Origin: Phytopseudomonas seleniipraecipitans
Lineage (GTDB): Bacteria; Pseudomonadota; Gammaproteobacteria; Pseudomonadales; Pseudomonadaceae
DNA: 64,000 nucleotides
Assembly: GCF_900102335.1 (NCBI RefSeq)
Contig: NZ_FNBM01000004.1
Span: 114,890 to 178,889, forward strand
Reading direction: 5' to 3'
This document shows, one piece after another, positions 56,407 to 64,000 of this stretch. The position numbers were made by a program, and so were the translations under genes. The notes under the pieces were generated by a model. That model searched no databases. It was not told the origin of the DNA and saw nothing but the letters and a program-made list of their open reading frames with translations. Within the stretch, counting starts at the first letter, position 1, and each line of letters begins with the position of its first letter.

Positions 56407-57312
56407 ATGGACCTGGCTACCCTCAACGCCTTCATCGCCATTGCCGAGCTCGGCAGCTTTTCCGAAGCGGCCATGCGCCTGCACCTGACGCAACCGGCCG
56501 TGAGCAAGCGCATCGCCAGCCTCGAGCAGCAACTGCGAGTGCGCCTGTTTGATCGCCTCGGCCGCGAGGTGAGCCTGACCGAAGCGGGCCGCGCGCTGCT
56601 GCCGCGCGCTTACCAGATTCTCAACGTACTGGAAGACACGCGCCGCGCGCTGACCAACCTCAACGGCGAGATCACCGGTCGGCTGACGCTCGCCACCAGC
56701 CACCACATCGGCCTGCACCGCCTGCCACCCCTGCTGCGCGCCTTCACGCGTGCTCACCCGCAGGTGGCGCTGGACATCCAATTCCTCGATTCCGAGGTCG
56801 CCTATGACGAAGTGTTCCATGGGCGCGCCGAGCTGGCGGTGATCACCTTGGCGCCGGACACTCGCGAGCCGGTACGCGCGGTGGCGGTGTGGGACGATCC
56901 GCTAGACTTCGTCACCGCACCGGAGCATCCCCTGGCGCAAGGCAGCGGCGTGACCCTGGCCGATGTCGCCCTGCATCCGGCAGTGTTTCCCGGCGGCAAC
57001 ACCTTCACTCACCACATCGTCCATCGGCTGTTCGAAGCCCAGGACCTCATACCCAACATCGCCATGAGCACCAACTATCTGGAAACCATCAAGATGATGG
57101 TTTCCATCGGCCTGGCCTGGAGCGTGCTGCCGCGAACCATGCTCGACGATCAGGTGGCGCGCCTGCCGCTGCCGGGCATTCAGCTGTCTCGCCAACTAGG
57201 CTACATCGTGCATACCGAGCGCACGCTGTCGAATGCCGCTCGGGCCTTTATGCAGTTGCTCGACAGCCATCGCGACAACCTTGCTTTCGCGTCTGGGCAA
57301 CGGCTAACGTGA
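56407..57312 (+). CDS. LysR family regulator divergent from leuC
   Basis: A 301-residue LTTR. Helix-turn-helix at about 17-40 (FSEAAMRLHLTQPAVSKRIA), linker helix, and effector domain with GRAELAVITLAPDTREP and MVSIGLAWSVLPRTML. It is likely to control leuCD(B) in response to a leucine-pathway metabolite, but that is inferred from the divergent layout. The ATG at 56407 gives the normal LTTR N-terminus (MDLATLNAF); twelve open codons lie upstream. Confidence 0.88.
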   Translation: MDLATLNAFIAIAELGSFSEAAMRLHLTQPAVSKRIASLEQQLRVRLFDRLGREVSLTEAGRALLPRAYQILNVLEDTRRALTNLNGEITGRLTLATSHHIGLHRLPPLLRAFTRAHPQVALDIQFLDSEVAYDEVFHGRAELAVITLAPDTREPVRAVAVWDDPLDFVTAPEHPLAQGSGVTLADVALHPAVFPGGNTFTHHIVHRLFEAQDLIPNIAMSTNYLETIKMMVSIGLAWSVLPRTMLDDQVARLPLPGIQLSRQLGYIVHTERTLSNAARAFMQLLDSHRDNLAFASGQRLT

Positions 57313-57402
57313 TACCTGTGCAGGCCAATTACCGGCCTCACCACGGTGCGCGCAAAGGATCGCCTCACCGCATGTTCCGCGTTACCTTGTAGAGGAAGGG
57401 TT

Positions 57403-60330
57403 ATGGGCCACTCGAATAATAAACGCCCACCATTACCCTATGTTCCGGCGCTCGATCCGGCCGAGTTCGAAAAGACCTGGCACGACTCCCAGCACCTGCT
57501 GGCCGCCATCAATGGAGCCGGGCTGGGTGCGTGGTTCTGGAATGTCGACACGGGCGAAGTGAACTGGTCGCGCGGTGCGCAGAAGCTGTTCGGCCTCGAC
57601 CCCAACGCCCCGCTCACTGCGCCCGTCGACTACATGGCGCTGATCCCTGAAGAAGATCGCAGCGAAGTGCTGCGCATGTTTCAGGCCGTGCTCGATGGCT
57701 CTCCCACCGCCGAGCCGATCCGTCATCGCATTCATTGGCCCGATGGCAGCCTGCACTGGCTGGAAATCACCGGCAGCCTGCAGGCTGACGAGGCCGGCCA
57801 ACAGAAGATGTTCGGGGTGATCCGCGACATCAGCAGGCAGCGCGCCCAGGACCAGGCACTGGCGGACAGCCAGGAGCGCCTGCGCATGGCGCTCGAGTCT
57901 GCGGCTCTTGGCACCTGGGACTGGCACATCCCCAGCAACACCATGTTTGCCTCGGCACGCGCAGCCTTGCTGCATGGCCTGCCAGCCGAGCCTTTTCACG
58001 GCCCGTTTCTGGATTTCTTCGCCCAGGTCCCGGACGCTGACCGCCAGGCAATGCGCCAGGCCTACCTGGACCTGCTGCCAGCTGACGGCCAGGATTATCA
58101 GGTCACCTACCGTACGGTGCACCAGAACAAACAAGTGCACTATCTAGAGAGCACCGCCAAGCTGCATCGCGACGCCTTGGGGCAGCCGGTGCGCATGACC
58201 GGCATCCTCATTGATACCAGCGAGCGCACCCTGCGCGAGCAGCGTCTGCTGGCCTCCGAGCGCAAATTCGCGACCGTCTTCCAGGCCAGCCCGGATCCGA
58301 TCTGCGTCACCACGCTGCCGGAAGGCCGCATCCTGGAAATCAACCCGGCGTTTACCCAGGCGTTCGGCTGGCGCTCGGCAGAAGTGACCGGGCGCAACAT
58401 CTTCAAGCTTCAGCCGTGGCAGGCGTTGTCCGAAACCTCCAGTTTGCGCCGGAAGATCCTCAGCGGCACGGACCTGGACGACGAGCGCATCGACCTGATC
58501 GACCCGCAGGGGCTCAGCATGACCTGCGTGGTGTCGTGTCGACGTCTGGAGCTGAGCGGTCAACCTTGCGTGCTGAGCAAGTTCCGCGACATTACCGAAC
58601 AACAGCGCGCCGAAGCCGCGCTCAAGGCCAGCCAGGAAAAGTTCTCCAAGGCGTTCCACTCAAGCGCGGATGCCATCACCATCACCACCCGCGACACGGG
58701 GCGCTACATCGAGATCAACGACGGTTTCACTCGTCTCACCGGCTACCGCGCCGATGAGGTGATCGGCAAGACCTCTGTGGAAGTGCAGATATGGGAGGAT
58801 CCCGAACAGCGTCAGATGGTCCTCGATACCCTGCGCCGCGATGGTCATATCCAGCGCATGGAAATGCGTGGCTGGGATCGCAACGGCAATAGCCTGGAAG
58901 TGGAAGTGGCGGTCGAACAGATCGAGCTCGACGGGCAGGCCTGTCTACTGGTCACCGCGCGCGACATCGGCGAGCTCAAGGCCGCGCAGGCGCAGATCCA
59001 GCACCTGGCCTACCACGACCCGCTGACCAACCTGCCCAACCGCGCGCTACTGATGGATCGCCTGACTCAACAGATCGCCTTGCTGCAGCGCCATAAATTG
59101 CGAGGCGCCCTGCTGTTCCTTGACCTCGATCACTTCAAGCACATCAACGACTCGCTTGGCCACCCGGTTGGCGATGCAGTGCTCAAGCTGATCACCGCAC
59201 GCCTGGAGGTCAGCGTTCGTGAAGAAGATACCGTGGCCCGCCTGGGCGGCGACGAATTCGTGGTGCTGCTGACCGGCATCGAAGGCAAGCTCAACCAAGT
59301 CATCAACCATGCCCTCAGCGCTGCGGACAAGCTGCGCATGCTGCTGAGCGAACCCATGCAGCTCAATGGTCACCGCCTGCAAGTGACGCCAAGTATCGGC
59401 ATCGCGCTGATTCCCGACCATGGCCGCACCCCGGCCGATCTGCTCAAGCGCGCGGACATCGCCCTGTATCGCGCCAAGGACTCAGGCCGCAACGCCATCC
59501 AGCTGTTTCACAACAGCATGCAGCACGCGGCCAGTGAGCGCTTGCGGCTGGAAAACGAGTTGCGCCTGGCGCTGGCACGCGGCGACTTCGAACTCTACTT
59601 CCAGGCGCAGGTGGATGCCCGCACCGACCAGATCATCGGTGCCGAAGCCCTGCTGCGCTGGGTGCACCCCACCCTCGGCGAACAATCACCGACCCAGTTC
59701 ATCCACGTGCTGGAAGAAAGCGGGCTGATCCTTGAAGTTGGCGCCTGGGTGCTCGCCGAAGCCTGTCGCGTCTGCGCGCAATTGCTTGAAGAGCGCGCCA
59801 TCGACAAGCGTTTCAGCCTCTGCGTGAACATCAGCACGCGACAATTTCGCCAGGCCGACTTCGTTGAGCGGGTGGAGCACTGCGTGCGCAAGAACAAGCT
59901 GCCACCAGGCATGCTCAAGCTGGAGATCACCGAAGGCATCGTCATTCAGGATATCGACGACACCATCGCCAAGATGAATCACCTGCGCAAGCTGGGCGTC
60001 AGTTTTGCGATGGACGATTTCGGCACCGGCTACTCGTCGCTCACCTACCTCAAGCGCCTGCCGGTAGACGTGCTGAAGATCGATCAGTCCTTCGTACGCG
60101 ACGCCACCAGCAACCCCAGTGATGCGGAGATCATTCGCGCCGTCTTGTCGCTTGGCCTCAGTCTGGGCCTGGCGGTCATCGCCGAAGGCGTTGAACAACA
60201 AAGCCAGCTGGACTTCCTGCAAAGCCAGGGCTGCCACTGTTATCAGGGTTATCTGTTCAGCCGCCCACAACCGCTTGCCGAGTTCCGCACGCTGCTTGCT
60301 CATAGCGTGCAGCGCCTGCATCGCAGCTGA
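57403..60330 (+). CDS. Four-PAS GGDEF-EAL cyclic-di-GMP protein
   Basis: A 975-residue cytosolic signalling protein without membrane helices. Four PAS/PAC modules at about 30-148, 155-290, 295-410 and 415-540 (for example GAWFWNVDTGEVNWS, LGTWDWHIPSNTM, PDPICVTTLPEGRILEINP and ADAITITTRDTGRYIEIN), then GGDEF (RLGGDEFVVLL, residues 615-619) and EAL (Glu748 in GAEALLRW; NISTRQFRQ, LEITEG, MDDFGTGYSSL, DVLKIDQSF, VIAEGVE). Both catalytic signatures are intact, so it may switch between making and breaking cyclic-di-GMP according to the PAS input. AGAGGAAGGG lies just before the ATG. Confidence 0.92.
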   Translation: MGHSNNKRPPLPYVPALDPAEFEKTWHDSQHLLAAINGAGLGAWFWNVDTGEVNWSRGAQKLFGLDPNAPLTAPVDYMALIPEEDRSEVLRMFQAVLDGSPTAEPIRHRIHWPDGSLHWLEITGSLQADEAGQQKMFGVIRDISRQRAQDQALADSQERLRMALESAALGTWDWHIPSNTMFASARAALLHGLPAEPFHGPFLDFFAQVPDADRQAMRQAYLDLLPADGQDYQVTYRTVHQNKQVHYLESTAKLHRDALGQPVRMTGILIDTSERTLREQRLLASERKFATVFQASPDPICVTTLPEGRILEINPAFTQAFGWRSAEVTGRNIFKLQPWQALSETSSLRRKILSGTDLDDERIDLIDPQGLSMTCVVSCRRLELSGQPCVLSKFRDITEQQRAEAALKASQEKFSKAFHSSADAITITTRDTGRYIEINDGFTRLTGYRADEVIGKTSVEVQIWEDPEQRQMVLDTLRRDGHIQRMEMRGWDRNGNSLEVEVAVEQIELDGQACLLVTARDIGELKAAQAQIQHLAYHDPLTNLPNRALLMDRLTQQIALLQRHKLRGALLFLDLDHFKHINDSLGHPVGDAVLKLITARLEVSVREEDTVARLGGDEFVVLLTGIEGKLNQVINHALSAADKLRMLLSEPMQLNGHRLQVTPSIGIALIPDHGRTPADLLKRADIALYRAKDSGRNAIQLFHNSMQHAASERLRLENELRLALARGDFELYFQAQVDARTDQIIGAEALLRWVHPTLGEQSPTQFIHVLEESGLILEVGAWVLAEACRVCAQLLEERAIDKRFSLCVNISTRQFRQADFVERVEHCVRKNKLPPGMLKLEITEGIVIQDIDDTIAKMNHLRKLGVSFAMDDFGTGYSSLTYLKRLPVDVLKIDQSFVRDATSNPSDAEIIRAVLSLGLSLGLAVIAEGVEQQSQLDFLQSQGCHCYQGYLFSRPQPLAEFRTLLAHSVQRLHRS

Positions 60331-60336
60331 AACAAA

Positions 60337-60359
60337 GAAGGCGCCACAAGGGCGCCTTC
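60337..60359. terminator. Terminator between the GGDEF-EAL gene and ibpA
   Basis: GAAGGCGCC and GGCGCCTTC with a five-base loop. On the minus strand TTTGTTTC follows, so it fits ibpA best; the plus-strand side lacks a T-run. Confidence 0.75.
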
Positions 60360-60382
60360 TCAGGTGAGTGCACAGCGGGAAA

Positions 60383-60832
60383 TCAGCTCTCCAGCGCCGG
60401 GCGCTCAGTGCTACCGATAGGGATGCGCTTGGCCTTGGCCTCTTCCGGAACCAGACGCTCCAACTCGATATTGAGCAGACCGTTGATCAGGTTGGCGCTC
60501 TTGACTTCAATATGGTCGGCCAGACGGAACGACAGCTTGAAGGAGCGCTGAGCGATGCCCTGATACAGGTACGTGACGTTCTCGCCATTACCCGCGCGCT
60601 TGCTGCCGGTCACGGTCAGTACGCCACGCTCCACCTGCAGGTCGAGATCTTCGTCCTGGAAACCAGCCGCAGCGACAATGATGCGGTATTGGTCGTCGGC
60701 ATGCTTCTCGACATTGTAGGGCGGGTAGCTGCTGCTCGTATCGTTGCGCATCGCCGATTCGAACAGATCGTTGAAGCGGTCGAAGCCAATCGACTGACGG
60801 AACAGTGGGGTCATGGAAAATGCAGTGCTCAT
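60383..60832 (-). CDS. ibpA: Small heat-shock protein Hsp20/IbpA
   Basis: A 149-residue holdase chaperone. The alpha-crystallin domain spans about 35-130 (YPPYNVEKHADDQYRIIVAAAGF, VERGVLTVTGSKR, IAQRSFKLSFRLADHIEVKSANLINGLL), ending with the IxI-like RIPIG motif. It binds unfolded proteins. A sigma-32-type promoter (60901-60928) and a hairpin covering the ribosome site (60836-60851) lie upstream, both expected for ibpA. Divergent from the SDR gene. Confidence 0.95.
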   Translation of the reverse strand: MSTAFSMTPLFRQSIGFDRFNDLFESAMRNDTSSSYPPYNVEKHADDQYRIIVAAAGFQDEDLDLQVERGVLTVTGSKRAGNGENVTYLYQGIAQRSFKLSFRLADHIEVKSANLINGLLNIELERLVPEEAKAKRIPIGSTERPALES

Positions 60833-60858
60833 GGTAAATCTCCTGAGATTTCAGCGAG
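60833..60858 (-). ncRNA. Probable RNA thermometer in the ibpA leader
   Basis: In the minus-strand leader AAATCTC pairs with GAGATTT around the Shine-Dalgarno AGGAG, and TCGCT (the ROSE U-Y-G-C-U motif) lies just upstream at 60853-60857. Heat would open the hairpin. ROSE-type thermometers are known in ibpA leaders of Pseudomonas. Confidence 0.65.
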
Positions 60859-60900
60859 TGATAACGTGCGAGACCCGACTTCGGCATCCCGCAATACTGA

Positions 60901-60928
60901 AAATGTGGATGCCCGAAAAAATTTCAAG
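60901..60928 (-). promoter_or_regulatory. Sigma-32-type promoter of ibpA
   Basis: Minus strand: CTTGAAA, 13 bases, CCACATTT, against the consensus CTTGAAA-N11-16-CCCCATNT. Transcription should start near 60893, giving a leader of about 60 bases. Confidence 0.75.
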
Positions 60929-60952
60929 GGCTTCCAAAATGGAGATTTCACG

Positions 60953-61699
60953 ATGAGCAACGTGATCCTGATTACCGGTGCCAGCCGCGGCATCGGCGCT
61001 GCCACCGCTCGCCTGGCGGCGCAGCGCGGCTATGCGGTGGTGGTCAATTATCGCCAGCAAACCGAGGCTGCCGATGCCCTGGTCGGCGAGATCAGCCGCG
61101 CGGGCGGCATCGCCCTGGCGGCAAAAGCCGATGTGGCCAGCGAAGCTGAGGTCAGCCACCTGTTCGCCGCCATTGATGAGCGTTTTGGCCAGCTCGATGT
61201 ACTGGTCAATAACGCGGGCATTCTCGAACAGCAGATGCGCCTCGAAGCGATGTCGCTGGAGCGCTGGCAGCGGGTATTCGCCACCAACGTGTTCGGCAGC
61301 TTCCTGTGCAGTCGCGAGGCGGTAAAGCGGATGTCCACCCGCGCGGGCGGACGCGGAGGCGCCATCGTCAACGTATCGTCGATCGCCGCGCGGCTCGGTG
61401 CGCCTGAGGAATATGTCGACTACGCTGCCGCCAAGGGCGCCGTCGACAGCATGACGGTCGGCCTGGCCAAAGAGCTTGCCGCTGACAGCATCCGCGTCAA
61501 TGCGGTGCGACCTGGCGTGATCGACACCGAGATCCATGCCAGCGGCGGCGAGCCGGGGCGCGTCGCACGCGTGGCCGGGCATATTCCCCTGGGCCGCGGC
61601 GGGCTGGCCGAAGAAGTAGCCGAGGCGATTCTCTGGCTGGCAGGGGACCAAGCGTCCTACACCACCGGCACGCTGCTCGACGTCAGCGGCGGACGCTGA
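60953..61699 (+). CDS. SDR family oxidoreductase
   Basis: A 248-residue classical SDR. TGASRGIGAATARLAA (about 8-23), NNAG, the Ser of VNVSSIAARLG and YVDYAAAKGA form the active site. The C-terminal TTGTLLDVSGGR fits the glucose-1-dehydrogenase/FabG-like group. The frame is open upstream to 60368, but GGAGA 7-11 bases before 60953 and the family start fix the ATG. Its 5' region overlaps the ibpA promoter. Substrate unknown. Confidence 0.88.
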   Translation: MSNVILITGASRGIGAATARLAAQRGYAVVVNYRQQTEAADALVGEISRAGGIALAAKADVASEAEVSHLFAAIDERFGQLDVLVNNAGILEQQMRLEAMSLERWQRVFATNVFGSFLCSREAVKRMSTRAGGRGGAIVNVSSIAARLGAPEEYVDYAAAKGAVDSMTVGLAKELAADSIRVNAVRPGVIDTEIHASGGEPGRVARVAGHIPLGRGGLAEEVAEAILWLAGDQASYTTGTLLDVSGGR

Positions 61700-61707
61700 G
61701 CTGGCGG

Positions 61708-62688
61708 CTAGAGCGCCTCGCGCGCATCGTCCTGGCGCGGCAGGAAGGCCACACCGAGCAGCGCATCGATCTGCTCACAGTTGGTCTCACGGCGCAGCTG
61801 AGCAAACAGCTCCACCGCCTGTGGATAGCTGCGCGTGAGCATCGCCAGCCATTGCTTCAACCGCCCAGGCGCATAACGCGGGGATATCTTGCGGCGCGCT
61901 TGCAGCCAGAAGTCGGCAAGTAGCGGCTGAAATTCTTCCCAGCTCATCACACCCGCGTCCTGCCCTACCCGCGCGGCAGCGATTTGCCGCGCCAGATCGG
62001 GTCGCGCCACCACACCGCGGCCGAGCATGATGTTCTCGACACCGCTGACTTCGCGACAGCGCCGCCAGTCTTCCAGCGACCAGATGTCGCCATTGGCGTA
62101 CACCGGCACCGCCACGGCTTCCTGTACCCGCGCTACCCACTCCCAGTGAGCGGGCGGCTTGTAGCCTTCGACCTTGGTGCGCGCATGCACGACGATCTGC
62201 GAGGCGCCGCCCTCGGCAAGAGCCTGGGCGCAGTCGATGGCCCAGTCCTTGTGATCGAACCCCAGGCGCATCTTCGCGGTAACCGGAATCGCCGCCGGTA
62301 CGCTACGGCGCACCTCACGCACTATCGCGTGCAGTAGCTCCGGCTCCTTGAGCAGAACCGCCCCGCCTCGCGACTTGTTCACGGTCTTCGCCGGGCAGCC
62401 AAAATTCAGGTCGATCACCGGCGCGCCGAGCTTGCAGGCATAGGCGGCGTTGTCACCGAGGCATTGCGGATCGGAGCCGAGCAACTGCACGCGCAACGGC
62501 GTGCCCGCAGCGGTCTTCGCACCGTTGAACAGCTCCGGGGCCAGCTTGCGGTAGGTGGAGCGCGGCAGCACCCGATCCGTGACGCGAATGAATTCGGTCA
62601 CGCACCAGTCAATACCGCCGACCCGGGTCAGCACATCGCGAAGGATGTCGTCGACCAATCCTTCCATGGGCGCCAGGGCGATCTGCAT
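61708..62688 (-). CDS. dusC: tRNA-dihydrouridine(16) synthase DusC
   Basis: A 326-residue FMN-dependent enzyme. N-terminal [19 protein letters not shown] is the DusC pattern, with the catalytic Cys in [21 protein letters not shown], the RNA-binding [14 protein letters not shown], and [16 protein letters not shown]. It reduces U16 in the D-loop. Convergent with the SDR gene (8-base gap). Confidence 0.94.
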   Translation of the reverse strand: MQIALAPMEGLVDDILRDVLTRVGGIDWCVTEFIRVTDRVLPRSTYRKLAPELFNGAKTAAGTPLRVQLLGSDPQCLGDNAAYACKLGAPVIDLNFGCPAKTVNKSRGGAVLLKEPELLHAIVREVRRSVPAAIPVTAKMRLGFDHKDWAIDCAQALAEGGASQIVVHARTKVEGYKPPAHWEWVARVQEAVAVPVYANGDIWSLEDWRRCREVSGVENIMLGRGVVARPDLARQIAAARVGQDAGVMSWEEFQPLLADFWLQARRKISPRYAPGRLKQWLAMLTRSYPQAVELFAQLRRETNCEQIDALLGVAFLPRQDDAREAL

Positions 62689-62859
62689 AACGGTTCTCTC
62701 GAAGATGACGGAAGCTCAATACACGAGCGGCAACGGCACGCCGGCCGAAGCGGCGCGTAGTGTAACGATGCGCACCTCGACAGGACAGCTACCGGTCGGC
62801 TGAACGTCACACCGCTGCACGCAGTCCATTGCAGTACCTACGCCTCGCCTGGACCGACG

Positions 62860-63249
62860 ATGACCCGACTTCTGCTGACCGGCAGCCTGCTTGCGCTGCT
62901 ACTGCCCGCCCCTGCGATCTTCGCCGCAGCCCCGATCTCCGAAGGCGTACCGATTGATCCGGCGGCCAGTGCCAAGCTGATCGTCAGTCGCGACCGCAAC
63001 GCGCCCAATGCCTGCGATCTGCAGTTGCGCGTAGATGAGCAACTGATCGTGCCCATCCCGGCTGGCCAAAGCGTCACGCTGGACGTTCCGAGCGGCGAGC
63101 GAAGCGTCGTGGTCACGCCAGCGCGAGAGGGATTTTGCGCAGAGATCGATTTGGTGAGCAGCCAGTCAATTCTCCTGCTGCCCGGTGAAGTGCGCCGCTA
63201 CCAGGCGGTATACGAGGCGCAGAAGCTGTTTTTGGCACCGCAGCCATAG
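62860..63249 (+). CDS. Small exported protein of unknown function
   Basis: A 129-residue protein with a signal peptide (about 1-22, cut after FAA). The mature part has a beta-rich pattern (AKLIVSRDRNAPNACDLQLRVDEQLIVPI, then AGQSVTLDVPSGERSVVV), typical of a small periplasmic Ig-like domain, and cysteines near 52 and 93 that could pair. Family not recognised. It is convergent with the thioesterase, five bases apart. Confidence 0.72.
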   Translation: MTRLLLTGSLLALLLPAPAIFAAAPISEGVPIDPAASAKLIVSRDRNAPNACDLQLRVDEQLIVPIPAGQSVTLDVPSGERSVVVTPAREGFCAEIDLVSSQSILLLPGEVRRYQAVYEAQKLFLAPQP

Positions 63250-63253
63250 CCTG

Positions 63254-63688
63254 TCAGAGCGGCAATAACGCCCTGCCATAGCCCTCGACGAATTCCGGCG
63301 GCATGCGCTTCGGCCTGCCGCTGGACAACTCGATACAAACGAAGGTGGTTTTCGCGCGCAGCAGCGTTGCACCGTCTTGAGGGCGAATCAGTTGAAAGCA
63401 GCGGTCCATCTTCAAGCGCTGATCGGACTCGACGATCCAGGTCCCCAGCTGCAGCTCTTGGCCTTCATACGCGCTGCTCAGGTAGTCGATCTCATGGCGT
63501 ACCACCGCCATGGCGCGATCCAGACGACGGTACTCGACCAGATCCAGCCCAAGCGACTGCGAATGGCGCCAGGCGCAGCGCTCCAGCCAGGTCACGTACA
63601 CTGCGTTATTGGCATGGCCCAGGCCATCGATCTCATCGCTGGCAACCACCAGCTCCAGCGTGAAGGGATTCGGGCGATCCCAGTTCAT
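63254..63688 (-). CDS. Hotdog-fold acyl-CoA thioesterase
   Basis: A 144-residue 4-hydroxybenzoyl-CoA thioesterase-like hotdog protein. EIDGLGHANNAVYVTWLERCAW holds the active-site Asp-like pattern, followed by VRHEIDYLSSAYEGQELQLGTW and RAKTTFVCIELSSGRPKRMP. It hydrolyses short acyl-CoA. The ATG at 63688 overlaps a 21-codon ORF; 46 extra codons upstream in its own frame are unlikely. The start has GGGG only, so coupling may help. Confidence 0.82.
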   Translation of the reverse strand: MNWDRPNPFTLELVVASDEIDGLGHANNAVYVTWLERCAWRHSQSLGLDLVEYRRLDRAMAVVRHEIDYLSSAYEGQELQLGTWIVESDQRLKMDRCFQLIRPQDGATLLRAKTTFVCIELSSGRPKRMPPEFVEGYGRALLPL

Positions 63689-63750
63689 CGCAGAGACCCC
63701 GCCGCCGCGTGACCTACCGCTTGCACTGCGGCATCCGCTATCAGCTTCAT
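63685..63750 (-). CDS. 21-codon ORF coupled to the thioesterase start
   Basis: ATG at 63750 with GGAGC 5-9 bases upstream reads MKLIADAAVQAVGHAAAGSL-R and stops at TGA, which overlaps the thioesterase ATG (ATGA). The good ribosome site and overlap suggest a translated leader peptide. Product not recognised. Confidence 0.4.
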   Translation of the reverse strand: MKLIADAAVQAVGHAAAGSLR

Positions 63751-63872
63751 GCAACGCTCCTTTATCGACACGAACCAGATTCAGGGCCAGACAGTAGGTT
63801 TTTTCGTTCAGACAACGCAAGCGCATCGAGCGCCATGCGTTCGGCCATACGTTTTCGAGCGCACAAAAACAA

Positions 63873-63900
63873 AAGGGTCACTTCGTGAGAAGTGACCCTT
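63873..63900 (-). terminator. Terminator of tRNA-Glu
   Basis: AAGGGTCACTTC and GAAGTGACCCTT with a four-base loop; on the minus strand TTGTTTTTG follows. Confidence 0.88.
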
Positions 63901-63924
63901 AAAAATCCCGCAGAGCGGGCAAAT

Positions 63925-64000
63925 TGGCGTCCCCTAGGGGACTCGAACCCCTGTTACCGCCGTGAAAGGGCGGTGTCCTAGGCCACTAGACGAAGGGGAC
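63925..64000 (-). tRNA. tRNA-Glu (TTC)
   Basis: A complete 76-base cloverleaf with encoded CCA. Acceptor GTCCCCT/AGGGGAC, anticodon loop CTTTCAC (TTC), T-loop TTCGAGT. Its first base is exactly the last base of the window. Confidence 0.95.

Noticed and set aside
1..64000. CRISPR arrays, insertion sequences, prophage or integron
   Set aside because: No regularly spaced repeats, transposase, integrase or phage structural genes were found in either strand.

Overview
The window is about 64 kb of GC-rich chromosome from a gammaproteobacterium that is almost certainly a Pseudomonas. From memory of P. aeruginosa PAO1, several blocks keep the order seen in that genus: leuC-leuD-methyltransferase-leuB-asd-usg-fimV-(insert)-truA-trpF-accD-folC-dedD-cvpA-purF-metZ-SDR on the minus strand, azoR/LysR/ppiA/ABC exporter, quinone reductase/prc/EAL protein, and nfxB-mexC-mexD. 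I see no prophage, insertion sequence, CRISPR array or integron; this is core and near-core chromosome with a few local oddities.

Layout. 1-2.6 kb: end of an Old Yellow Enzyme, an SDR, a broken alpha/beta-hydrolase and a quinone reductase-like MDR. 2.6-7.3 kb: tRNA-Thr, CvfB, a 63-residue protein with a SutA-like motif, an LtaS-like membrane sulfatase and a family 3 solute-binding protein. 7.3-15.4 kb: small hypothetical proteins, a subtilisin-like protein with Glu in place of the catalytic Asp, a DEAD-box helicase, RarD, AzoR, a LysR regulator and periplasmic PpiA. 15.5-24.8 kb: ABC exporter, DUF2790 protein, GNAT-like protein, OprP/OprO-type porin, FabH-like synthase, membrane-anchored glutamate-synthase-domain protein and quinone reductase. 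24.9-30.3 kb: tail-specific protease, an EAL-CBS-GGDEF protein and a coupled XRE regulator/small protein pair.

30.3-34.8 kb carries nfxB divergent from mexC-mexD, with a perfect 34-bp palindrome between them and no oprJ. A two-way terminator separates it from glpT, which has a GlpR-like operator upstream. Three tRNA genes (Asp, Asp, Val) follow. 37-57 kb is the long minus-strand housekeeping block: methionine (metZ), purine (purF, cvpA), cell envelope (dedD), folate (folC), fatty acid (accD), tryptophan (trpF), tRNA modification (truA), FimV, diaminopimelate/threonine entry (asd) and leucine (leuBDC, with a divergent LysR gene). 57.4-64 kb holds a 4xPAS-GGDEF-EAL protein, ibpA with a sigma-32-type promoter and a likely RNA thermometer, an SDR, dusC, a small exported protein, a thioesterase preceded by a 21-codon ORF, and a complete tRNA-Glu at the right edge.

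The strongest second-look items are the orphan gene inserted between fimV and truA between two identical 22-bp hairpins, the NfxB palindrome and missing oprJ, the Asp-to-Glu subtilase, and the GTGA-coupled XRE/small-protein pair. No item is clearly a new defence or mobile system. All family assignments were made by reading motifs and recalling relatives; no database search was run.
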